A stretch of DNA of 64,000 bases from Cardiobacteriaceae bacterium (GTDB taxonomy: Bacteria > Pseudomonadota > Gammaproteobacteria > Cardiobacteriales > Cardiobacteriaceae): contig JAUMXB010000005.1 of assembly GCA_030529365.1 (NCBI GenBank), positions 58,675 to 122,674 of the forward strand, given 5' to 3'. Positions 54,677 to 61,518 of the stretch are shown one piece after another (within the stretch, counting starts at the first letter, position 1; each line of letters opens with the position of its first letter). The notes beneath the pieces were generated by a model. It was given only the letters and a program-made list of their open reading frames with translations, ran no database searches and had not been told where the DNA came from. The translations under genes and the position numbers were made by a program.

Positions 54677-56560
54677 ATGTTGAAAAAACTCATTCTCTCC
54701 GCCATCTGCCTTGCCACATTCGGCCATGCGCATGGCAACACCCATATGCTCGCCGCCGAAGAAGCCATCAAGGGCGGCGCGCCCCTTGCGCTTTACCAGA
54801 ACCTGCGCGGCCATCCCCTGTATCCGTGGCTGCAATACCACGACTACAAAAACCGCCTCCCCCTCGTTCCCGCCGAGGAACTGGCCGAATTCATGCACAA
54901 CCATCCCTACGCGCCCTTTTCCGGCCTGCTGGCTGACCAGCTCTTTCCGCAATGGCTCGGCCAGGGCAACTACCGCGCCATCATCCGCGCCTACCAGCCT
55001 GGCTACGCCAACCAGGCTGCACAATGCCGTTATCGCCTGGCCGAACTCTACAGCGGCAACCGCGACAAAGCGCTTGCCGACCTCGAAACCCTGTGGGAAG
55101 GCGACAAAATCCCGGAAGCGGCCTGCGCCGACCTGCTTGCGCAACTGCCAAGCCGTGGCGACCCCCGCGAAATCGTGCGCAACCGCTTCACCCGCGCCAT
55201 GGCGGGCAACAACCGGCAAATCGCCAGCAATCTCCTCCGCCACCTGCAAGGCGACGCCCTCATCGCCGCGCGCAGCTGGCTTGCCATCGACAGCGGCGCC
55301 GAACCGCTCGCCAGCGCCCTGACGCTCGGCGATAGCGCCTGGCGCGCCGCCGTTCTGGGCGACCAGATCGACAAAAAAGCGCGCAAGCAAACGGAAACCG
55401 CCGCGCAGGCCGCCTTTGCCGCCCTCGCCAACGGCCATTTCAAGGGCGAGAACAAAGCCGCCGGACGCGCCTTCAACCGCCTGACCCGCATCCTCGCCGA
55501 CGCCAACGACCCGCGCACCCTGCAAGCCTGGCAAGGCATCCCCGCGGGCGAACACGAAAAAACCACCATCGAACAACTCATCGCCTACGCCCAGCGCATC
55601 CACGCCTGGCACCAGCTGCCCGGCTGGCTCGCCCAGCACCTTGGCGAAAAAGACCTGAAAAGCGCCGAAGTGCAATACTGGATCGGCAAAGCCCTGGAAA
55701 AAAGCGGCAACAGCGCCGCCGCGCAAACGCACTACCGCAACGCCGCCCGCGAACGCGACATCTACGGCTTCATCGCCGCGGAAAAACTCGGCCTGCCCTA
55801 CGCCATGAACGACCGCCCCATCCGCAAGGACCCCGCGCTCTACGGCAAAGTGCTCTCCCGCCCCAATGCCTACCGCATCAAAATCTTCCACCACATCGGC
55901 CTGGCCAGCCGCGCCCGCCAGGAATGGCAATACTTCATCAAAGACCTGAATCCTGACGAAATCGGGCAGGCCGCCCTCTTTGCCGACCAGCTGCAATGGC
56001 CGATACTCGCCATCACCACCCTCGCCAGCGTGAAAAACTGGGATGCCCTTGCCCTGCGCTTCCCCGTGCGCCACGAAGCCGCCGTGCGCCAGCTCGCCGC
56101 ACGCCACGGCATCTCGCCCGCCACCATCCTCGCCATCATCCGCAAGGAAAGCATCTTCCAGACCGACATCCGTTCCCCCGTCGGCGCCGTCGGCCTCATG
56201 CAAGTCATGCCCGCCACTGCACGCGCCACTGCCACCCGCGCCGGCATCCCCTATGGCGGCGAATACCAGCTCACCCACATCGACACCAACCTCGCCATCG
56301 GCAGCCAATACCTCGCCGACCGCCTCGACCAGTACGGTCACCTCGCCTACGCCGCAGCCGCCTACAACGCGGGCCCCGCGCGCGCCACCCGCTGGATGAA
56401 CGAACGCCCGGGCATCCCGCTCGACGAATGGATCGCGCAAATCCCCTTCAACGAAACCCGCGACTACGTCAAACGCGTCATCGAATTTGAAAAAGTCTAT
56501 GAATACCGCCTCGGCCTGCCGCACCGCCCCATCCACAGCCCCGCGCATCCCGCCTGGTAA
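54677..56560 (+). CDS. slt: Soluble lytic murein transglycosylase (Slt70-like)
   Basis: A 627-residue periplasmic exolytic transglycosylase. Signal peptide ends GHAHG. The helical U and L superhelical domains fill about 25-470 (for example GDPREIVRNRFTRAMAG, IQYWIGKALEKSG-like repeats). The C-terminal SLT domain has catalytic E491 in IIRKESIFQTD, GAVGLMQVMPATA and AAYNAGPARATRW. Length is near that of E. coli Slt70 (645). It is the third transglycosylase in a row, 8 bp after the second. Confidence 0.9.
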   Translation: MLKKLILSAICLATFGHAHGNTHMLAAEEAIKGGAPLALYQNLRGHPLYPWLQYHDYKNRLPLVPAEELAEFMHNHPYAPFSGLLADQLFPQWLGQGNYRAIIRAYQPGYANQAAQCRYRLAELYSGNRDKALADLETLWEGDKIPEAACADLLAQLPSRGDPREIVRNRFTRAMAGNNRQIASNLLRHLQGDALIAARSWLAIDSGAEPLASALTLGDSAWRAAVLGDQIDKKARKQTETAAQAAFAALANGHFKGENKAAGRAFNRLTRILADANDPRTLQAWQGIPAGEHEKTTIEQLIAYAQRIHAWHQLPGWLAQHLGEKDLKSAEVQYWIGKALEKSGNSAAAQTHYRNAARERDIYGFIAAEKLGLPYAMNDRPIRKDPALYGKVLSRPNAYRIKIFHHIGLASRARQEWQYFIKDLNPDEIGQAALFADQLQWPILAITTLASVKNWDALALRFPVRHEAAVRQLAARHGISPATILAIIRKESIFQTDIRSPVGAVGLMQVMPATARATATRAGIPYGGEYQLTHIDTNLAIGSQYLADRLDQYGHLAYAAAAYNAGPARATRWMNERPGIPLDEWIAQIPFNETRDYVKRVIEFEKVYEYRLGLPHRPIHSPAHPAW

Positions 56561-56598
56561 GGACAGCCATGAACCACACCACTGGTAAGGAGACCCGT

Positions 56599-56988
56599 AT
56601 GCCACTGCTCAAACTCTGGGAAATGCTCGCCCCCGCCGCCCTGCTCACCCTCGGCGCCTGCTCCGGCGCTCCGCAAATGCCCGAGCAATACCCGCCCGCC
56701 GATGCCGCCCTCGGCCTGCCCGAGCTGCACATGCCCGGCAACACGCAACACTGGACGCGCTGGCAATGCGACGGCGGCATCATCCTCGAAACCCGCCATG
56801 CCGACAGCAGCGCGCGGCAATTGCGCATCAAATACCAGGGCAGCGAAGCCACGCTGGAACGCCAACCCGGCCGCAACCCGCTCATCTATGAAAACGCCCT
56901 GCTCTCCTTCTTTACCGACGGCCAGGCCGCCGTCATCGGCGCCCCCGCCTCCGACCGCATCGTCCTTGGCGGCTGCCACCTGCCATAA
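56599..56988 (+). CDS. Small lipoprotein (MliC-like fold?)
   Basis: A 129-residue lipoprotein. Lipobox LGAC after an Ala/Leu-rich signal; the mature part has two cysteines (WQCDGG and LGGCHLP) bracketing beta strands (IILETRHA, LRIKYQG, ATLERQ), a layout like MliC lysozyme inhibitors. The start at 56599 is chosen because AAGGAG lies 7 nt upstream; an ATG at 56569 would add ten polar residues. It closes the transglycosylase operon, where a muramidase-inhibitor role would make sense, but that is inference. Confidence 0.65.
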   Translation: MPLLKLWEMLAPAALLTLGACSGAPQMPEQYPPADAALGLPELHMPGNTQHWTRWQCDGGIILETRHADSSARQLRIKYQGSEATLERQPGRNPLIYENALLSFFTDGQAAVIGAPASDRIVLGGCHLP

Positions 56989-57074
56989 ATGGTAAATTAT
57001 CTCATCAATAAGCGCTTATCGTGCAAAAATTTCTCACAATAAGCGCTTATTGATGAGAAAAAACAACCATAAAA
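56988..57074. repeat. AAGCGCTT palindromic element, copy 18 (two cores)
   Basis: ATGGTAAATTATCTCATC, two AAGCGCTT cores 31 bp apart, right end GAGAAAAAACAACCATAAAA. Starts at the last base of the lipoprotein stop codon. Confidence 0.88.
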
Positions 57075-57215
57075 CCATTTCTCATAAAACATCCTCGTAG
57101 GGTGGGCTTTAGCCCACCATGCATCCACAGGCGCGAACCCGCATCGTTTCACGACGGACGTTGCAGGCAACGTCCCTACACCACCCCCTGAAAAATACGC
57201 AAAAAACCCCCATAT

Positions 57216-57268
57216 TGCAAAATATTCTCATCATAAGCGCTTAGTTATGATAAAAAACAACCATAAAA
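57216..57268. repeat. AAGCGCTT palindromic element, copy 19 (single core)
   Basis: GCAAAATATTCTCATCAT, AAGCGCTT, ATGATAAAAAACAACCATAA. Looks like the right half of a two-core element, carried with the direct duplication. Confidence 0.8.
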
Positions 57269-57337
57269 CTATTTCTCATAAAAAAATCCTCGTAGTGTGG
57301 GCTTTAGCCCACCATCTATCCACAAGGGCAAACCGCA

Positions 57338-57411
57338 GGTTGGCGGTGGTGTGAAGCACACGAACATCAAAACCACCATCGTGTTGGGGTTCGCTGCGCT
57401 CACCGCCAACC
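57338..57411. mobile_element. Inverted-repeat element, GGTTGG family (copy 3, 74 bp), apparent insertion
   Basis: GGTTGGCGGTG at the left and CACCGCCAACC at the right are perfect 11 bp inverted ends. It is present in duplication copy b and absent at the matching place in copy a (about 57140/57141), giving a filled/empty site pair. Confidence 0.7.
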
Positions 57412-57579
57412 GGCATCGTTTCACGACGGACGTTGCAGGCAACGTCCCTACACCACTCCCTGAAAATACGCAAAAAAGCGCCCACAAAAACGCGAAGCGT
57501 GTTGTGGCGGGAATCTGTATCTGGCATCGAAAAACGCCGGCCATTCATGGCTGAACTGCAATTTCAAAAAATCCTTCAA

Positions 57580-57664
57580 AATAATCGTTTTTTATCATTC
57601 ATAAGCGCTTATCGTGATAAATTTTCCCACCATAAGCGCTTCATTGTGGTAAAAAACCACTATC
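57580..57664. repeat. AAGCGCTT palindromic element, copy 20 (two cores)
   Basis: AATCGTTTTTTATCATTC, two AAGCGCTT cores 31 bp apart, right end GTGGTAAAAAACCACTAT. It ends 7 bp before the UPF0210 gene's stop. Confidence 0.88.
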
Positions 57665-57670
57665 CCAACA

Positions 57671-59023
57671 TCAGTTCTTCATCGCCTGCACCGGCGCGGG
57701 AATGCGGCCACCGCGGTTCACGAAAACCTCGCACGAGCCGTCTTTCACCGGCATGATCGGCGCGTATCCCAAAAGGCCGCCGAATTCCACGCTGTCGCCC
57801 ACGTCCTTGCCGGGCACGGGGATGATGCGCACGGCGGTGGTCTTGCTGTTGATCATGCCGATGGCCGCTTCGTCAGCGATGATGCCGGCAATGGTCGCGG
57901 CTGACGTATGCCCGGGCACGGCAACCATGTCGAGGCCGACCGAGCAGACGGCCGTCATCGCTTCCAGCTTGTCGAGCGTGAGCACGCCGCTTTCCGCCGC
58001 GGCAATCATGCCCTCGTCTTCGGAGACGGGGATGAACGCGCCGGAAAGGCCGCCGACCGCGCTCGATGCCATCATGCCGCCTTTTTTCACGGCGTCGTTC
58101 AGAAGCGCCAGCGCGGCCACCGTGCCATGCGTGCCGCACACGGAAAGCCCCATGGCTTCGAGAATGCGCGCCACGGAATCGCCCACCGCCGGTGTCGGCG
58201 CGAGCGACAAATCAAGAATGCCAAAGGGAATGCCGAGCATTTTTGCCGCTTCATGGCCAATGAGTTCGCCCACGCGGGTGATTTTGAACGCGGTTTTCTT
58301 CACCACTTCGGCGATTTCCGTCAAATCACGCGCCACGCCATCGGCAAGCGCGGCCTGCACCACGCCAGGGCCGGATACGCCCACGTTGATCACCGCCTCG
58401 CCCTCGCCCGCGCCATGAAACGCGCCAGCCATGAAGGGGTTATCCTCGACGGCATTGCAGAAGACGACGATCTTCGCGCAGCCGAAGCCTTCCGGCGTGG
58501 TCTCCGCCGTTTGCTTGATCATGTCTGCCGCGAGCTTCACCGCATCCATGTTGATACCGGCGCGGGTGCTGCCGATATTGATCGAGCTGCACACGATATC
58601 CGTCTCGCGCATCGCTTCGGGAATGGAGCGGATGAGCACGGCATCGGCAGGCGACATGCCCTTGTGCACCAGGGCGGAAAAGCCGCCGATAAAGGAAACG
58701 CCGATGGCTTTCGCGGCGCGGTCGAGCGTGCGCGCCACCTCCGCATAACTGTCCGCGCCGGTGGCGGCGGCAATCTGCGCAATCGGCGTCACCGCAATGC
58801 GCTGGTTGACGATGGGCACGCCATAGCGCGCCGACAGCACCTCGGCGGTATGCACCAGATCCTTGCCGGTGCGCGCGATCTTGTCGTAAATGCGGCGGTT
58901 CAGCGTCGCCATGTCGGCGCTGATGCAATCGTGCAGATCGATGCCGATGGTAATCGTGCGCACGTCAAAATGCTGGCGCGTGACCATGCGCAGCGTTTCG
59001 AGAATCTCGCTCGTCTGAATCAT
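57671..59023 (-). CDS. UPF0210 (PFL) family protein
   Basis: A 450-residue protein of the UPF0210/DUF711-type family, related to glycyl-radical-enzyme folds (PFL-like) by classification. [64 protein letters not shown] and [17 protein letters not shown] [21 protein letters not shown] are hallmarks. Function unknown. It starts 3 bp after the ACT-domain gene, the usual UPF0237-UPF0210 pair found widely in bacteria and archaea. Confidence 0.92.
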   Translation of the reverse strand: MIQTSEILETLRMVTRQHFDVRTITIGIDLHDCISADMATLNRRIYDKIARTGKDLVHTAEVLSARYGVPIVNQRIAVTPIAQIAAATGADSYAEVARTLDRAAKAIGVSFIGGFSALVHKGMSPADAVLIRSIPEAMRETDIVCSSINIGSTRAGINMDAVKLAADMIKQTAETTPEGFGCAKIVVFCNAVEDNPFMAGAFHGAGEGEAVINVGVSGPGVVQAALADGVARDLTEIAEVVKKTAFKITRVGELIGHEAAKMLGIPFGILDLSLAPTPAVGDSVARILEAMGLSVCGTHGTVAALALLNDAVKKGGMMASSAVGGLSGAFIPVSEDEGMIAAAESGVLTLDKLEAMTAVCSVGLDMVAVPGHTSAATIAGIIADEAAIGMINSKTTAVRIIPVPGKDVGDSVEFGGLLGYAPIMPVKDGSCEVFVNRGGRIPAPVQAMKN

Positions 59024-59026
59024 CGC

Positions 59027-59299
59027 TCACACCCGGTGCATGGCATTGAAAATCGCCGTATTCTGCAAATGCAGGTCAAGCCCGAAGCGCTCGCCCGCCG
59101 CGCGCACAATATCCACCATTTCTTCCGCCGTTTTCGTCGATTGCGACATGTCGGCGAGAATGATCATGGTGAAAAAATCCTCCATCAGCTGCTGGCTGAT
59201 ATTGATAATGCTGATATTGCAGTCAGCGAGCAACGTCGCCACATCGCGCACGATGCCCACGCGATTCCTGCCCACTACCGTCAAAACTGCCTGATCCAT
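59027..59299 (-). CDS. ACT-domain protein UPF0237 (GcvR-like)
   Basis: A 90-residue single ACT domain: AVLTVVGRNRVGIVRDVATLLADCNISIINISQQ, then FFTMIILADM. ACT domains bind amino acids. The start at 59299 (MDQAVL) is preferred because AAGGAG lies 6 nt upstream and longer in-frame starts lie in the preceding gene. It pairs with UPF0210; the ligand and role are unknown. Confidence 0.92.
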   Translation of the reverse strand: MDQAVLTVVGRNRVGIVRDVATLLADCNISIINISQQLMEDFFTMIILADMSQSTKTAEEMVDIVRAAGERFGLDLHLQNTAIFNAMHRV

Positions 59300-59309
59300 C
59301 CCTTTCTCC

Positions 59310-59993
59310 TTACATGACATTGATGCCGCCGCTTGCCTGAATGGCAAGCGCTGCGGCCGGATATACCGTTACCGCGCCCACCGCGTCGGCAGCCATCGTG
59401 ACCGGCGTCAGCAACGCCTTGCCAATCGCACGTCCCACGCCGCGCCGCTCGCGGTATTCCCGCTTGAACAGCGCCACCGGCACCACCGCCTTGAAGCGGT
59501 AATCCTCGGCCACTGCCTTCGGGCTCGCATAAAGATGCCCCTGCACCGTAAAGCAGCGCACATAATCGCCGCCCTTCACCTGATAAAACTCAAGCGCCTC
59601 CAGCTTGTCCTTCACCTTGCCATCTGCCGGATATGTGAGGCAAAAATGGCTGCTGAACGCATTCGCCCCCACCTCATCCACCACCACACGCAACGCCGCC
59701 AGCTCACGCCCGCTCTCCTCATCCATAATGCGGAAGCGCTCGGGCAAATCCGCCTTCAGCACGGCCAGCAAATCCTCCGCCCTCGAGCGGTACACCACAT
59801 ACCAGTATTTCCCGCCCATCATCGCGAGATCGCCCGGTCCCAACTGCCCGCGCGCCGCCTCGCCAGCCACGCCGAAAGCATAAATGCGATCCTCGCCCGC
59901 CGCCGACTCAACCGCCTCCATATCCTCCTCCCAAAGCAACGCCGTACAGCCCGAAAGCGCCCACACCGCCGCCAACAACATTCCCCGCATCAT
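59310..59993 (-). CDS. Hypothetical lipoprotein, 227 aa
   Basis: Not recognised by family. Signal peptide MMRGMLLAAVWALSGC gives a lipobox LSGC with C16. The mature part is alpha/beta with several aromatic strands (YWYVVYRS, FRIMDEES, LYASPKAVAEDYRF) and a C-terminal hydrophobic stretch (TPVTMAADAVGAVTVYPAAALAI) that could be membrane-associated; E. coli YidQ-type lipoproteins have a similar last part. The start at 59993 has GGAG 7 nt upstream. It is 10 bp before the ACT gene and likely in the same operon. Confidence 0.75.
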   Translation of the reverse strand: MMRGMLLAAVWALSGCTALLWEEDMEAVESAAGEDRIYAFGVAGEAARGQLGPGDLAMMGGKYWYVVYRSRAEDLLAVLKADLPERFRIMDEESGRELAALRVVVDEVGANAFSSHFCLTYPADGKVKDKLEALEFYQVKGGDYVRCFTVQGHLYASPKAVAEDYRFKAVVPVALFKREYRERRGVGRAIGKALLTPVTMAADAVGAVTVYPAAALAIQASGGINVM

Positions 59994-60201
59994 CGCCATA
60001 CTCCGCTTGCAAAAGAAGGCATGAATGTTACCATCCCAGCCCTTTTTGCCAAATGTCGCAGCCGCCATGACGCCCATCAATTCTTCCCGCGCGCAAATCC
60101 GCTAAAATACACCACACATTTTCTGTCAGACTCTACAAAAAAGAACGGACAAGGGCGGCAAAACGCCCTCTTCCCTTCACAATATCCACGTCATCAAGGC
60201 C

Positions 60202-60780
60202 ATGCTCGAACATTACTGGGTGATATTGCTCACCACCGTTCTCGTCAACAACTTCGTCCTCGCGCAATTTCTGGGGCTGTGCCCCTTCATGGGCGTATCG
60301 CGCAAAATCGACACCGCCCTCGGCATGGGCCTTGCCACCGCCTTCGTGCTCACCCTCGCCTCCGTCTGCGCCTGGGCGCTTGATACCTTTCTTCTCGAAC
60401 CCTTCCGCATCGAATTCCTGCGCACCATCGCCTTTATCGTCAGCATCGCCGTCATCGTGGGGCTCACCGAACTCTTTCTCGCCAAACAAAGCCCGCTCCT
60501 GCACCGCGTGCTCGGCGTCTATCTGCCGCTGATTACCACCAACTGCGCCGTGCTCGGCGTTGCCCTGCTGAACAGCAGCCATGACCACAATCTCCTCGAA
60601 TCCGCCATCTATGGCCTCGGCGCAGCGCTCGGCTTCACCCTCGTGCTCGTCATCTTCGCCGCGCTTCGCGAGCGCCTTGATGCTGCCGACGTGCCCGCGC
60701 CCTTCAGGGGCACGCCGATTGCGCTGATTACCGCCGGCATTCTCGCCATCGCCTTCATGGGATTCGGTGGCTGGGCATGA
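60202..60780 (+). CDS. rsxA: Electron transport complex subunit RsxA/RnfA
   Basis: A 192-residue membrane protein with six segments. [21 protein letters not shown] and [17 protein letters not shown] are the two inverted signature regions, each with a cysteine that holds an intramembrane Fe-S cluster in Rnf. Rnf/Rsx couples ferredoxin and NAD electron transfer to ion movement, or keeps SoxR reduced. A -10-like TAAAAT lies near 60103. It overlaps rsxB by 4 bp. Confidence 0.96.
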   Translation: MLEHYWVILLTTVLVNNFVLAQFLGLCPFMGVSRKIDTALGMGLATAFVLTLASVCAWALDTFLLEPFRIEFLRTIAFIVSIAVIVGLTELFLAKQSPLLHRVLGVYLPLITTNCAVLGVALLNSSHDHNLLESAIYGLGAALGFTLVLVIFAALRERLDAADVPAPFRGTPIALITAGILAIAFMGFGGWA

Positions 60781-61322
60781 CCCTCGCACTCGCCATCCTT
60801 GTCCTCATCGCGCTGATCGGCCTCGCCGGCTGGCTGCTCGGTTATTTTGCGCAGCGCTTCAAAAGCGAAGGCGACCCGCTCGTTGACAAAATCAACGCCG
60901 TCCTGCCGCAAACGCAATGCGGCCAATGCGGCTTTGCCGGCTGCAAACCCTACGCCGAAGCCATCGCCCACGGCCAGGCCGACATCAACCAGTGCCCGCC
61001 CGGCGGCCAGGAAGGCGTGGACAAGCTCGCCGATCTCTTGGGCGTGGAGAGCAAACCCCTTGGCGACAGCGCCCCCGCCGATCCCGAACCGCAAGTCGCC
61101 TTCATCATCGAAGACTGGTGCATCGGCTGCACCCGCTGCATCAAGGCCTGCCCGGTCGATGCCATCCTTGGCGCCAACGGCAAGATGCACACCATCCTTG
61201 CCGACGAATGCACCGGCTGCCGCCTCTGCGTCGAACCCTGCCCGGTCGATTGCATCATCATGAAACCGCGCGAAAAACCGCTCGCCGAATGGATACCGCC
61301 CAAACCGGAGGGCAAAGCATGA
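60777..61322 (+). CDS. rsxB: Electron transport complex subunit RsxB/RnfB
   Basis: A 181-residue iron-sulfur protein. N-terminal membrane segment (3-25), a four-Cys Fe-S domain ([19 protein letters not shown] ... NQCPPGG) and two ferredoxin-type 4Fe-4S motifs ([14 protein letters not shown] and [14 protein letters not shown]). It passes electrons between the soluble donor side and the membrane subunits. It overlaps rsxA. A 196 bp gap with repeats separates it from rsxC, which is unusual for this operon. Confidence 0.96.
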   Translation: MTLALAILVLIALIGLAGWLLGYFAQRFKSEGDPLVDKINAVLPQTQCGQCGFAGCKPYAEAIAHGQADINQCPPGGQEGVDKLADLLGVESKPLGDSAPADPEPQVAFIIEDWCIGCTRCIKACPVDAILGANGKMHTILADECTGCRLCVEPCPVDCIIMKPREKPLAEWIPPKPEGKA

Positions 61323-61324
61323 AA

Positions 61325-61400
61325 CATAGACGCCGGGTGAGTGTTAACCCACCGATTACCGCGCTTTCCGTAGGTCGGGCATTTATGCCCGACAGAGCAT
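61325..61400. repeat. GGGTGGG/GTCGGGCA-family hairpins between rsxB and rsxC
   Basis: GGGTGAGTGTTAACCCACC and GTCGGGCATTTATGCCCGAC, the same motif pair as in the 30.2 kb tandem repeat. Within an operon these could act as RNA-processing or attenuation hairpins. Confidence 0.6.
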
Positions 61401-61418
61401 GCAAAAACAAAAAACAAT

Positions 61419-61507
61419 CAAAAATAATAATTTTTTACCACAAAAAAGCGCTTTTAACGATAAAAAATTACCATAACAAGCGCTTCGCATCGTCATTTTT
61501 TACCATC
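61419..61507. repeat. AAGCGCTT palindromic element, copy 21 (two cores, 32 bp)
   Basis: AATAATTTTTTACCAC, two AAGCGCTT cores 32 bp apart, GATAAAAAATTACCAT, then ATTTTTTACCATCAAGG. It lies inside the rsx operon and ends just before the rsxC Shine-Dalgarno region. Confidence 0.82.
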
Positions 61508-61518
61508 AAGGAATCCCC

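Larger units (their letters stand above)
57061..57477. repeat. Direct duplication, copy a 57061-57206 and copy b 57255-57477
   Basis: Both copies run from AAACAACCATAAAAC through ATCCTCGTAG, a GGGCTTTAGCCCACC palindrome, ATCGTTTCACGACGGACG, TTGCAGGCAACGTCCCTACA to TACGCAAAAAA. Copy b is longer because it holds a GGTTGG-family element at 57338-57411. Region 56989-57670 contains no gene. Confidence 0.85.

Noticed and set aside
52477..56560. The three lytic transglycosylases as phage or conjugation enzymes
   Set aside because: All have signal peptides, no phage or type IV secretion neighbours, and typical housekeeping SLT motifs.
54635..56605. Very long open frames antisense to real genes (for example 3457-4905, 10413-12158, 22619-24745, 54635-56605 and 61543-63963)
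   Set aside because: They are shadows caused by GC-rich codon use; the sense-strand proteins have clear families, motifs and start signals.
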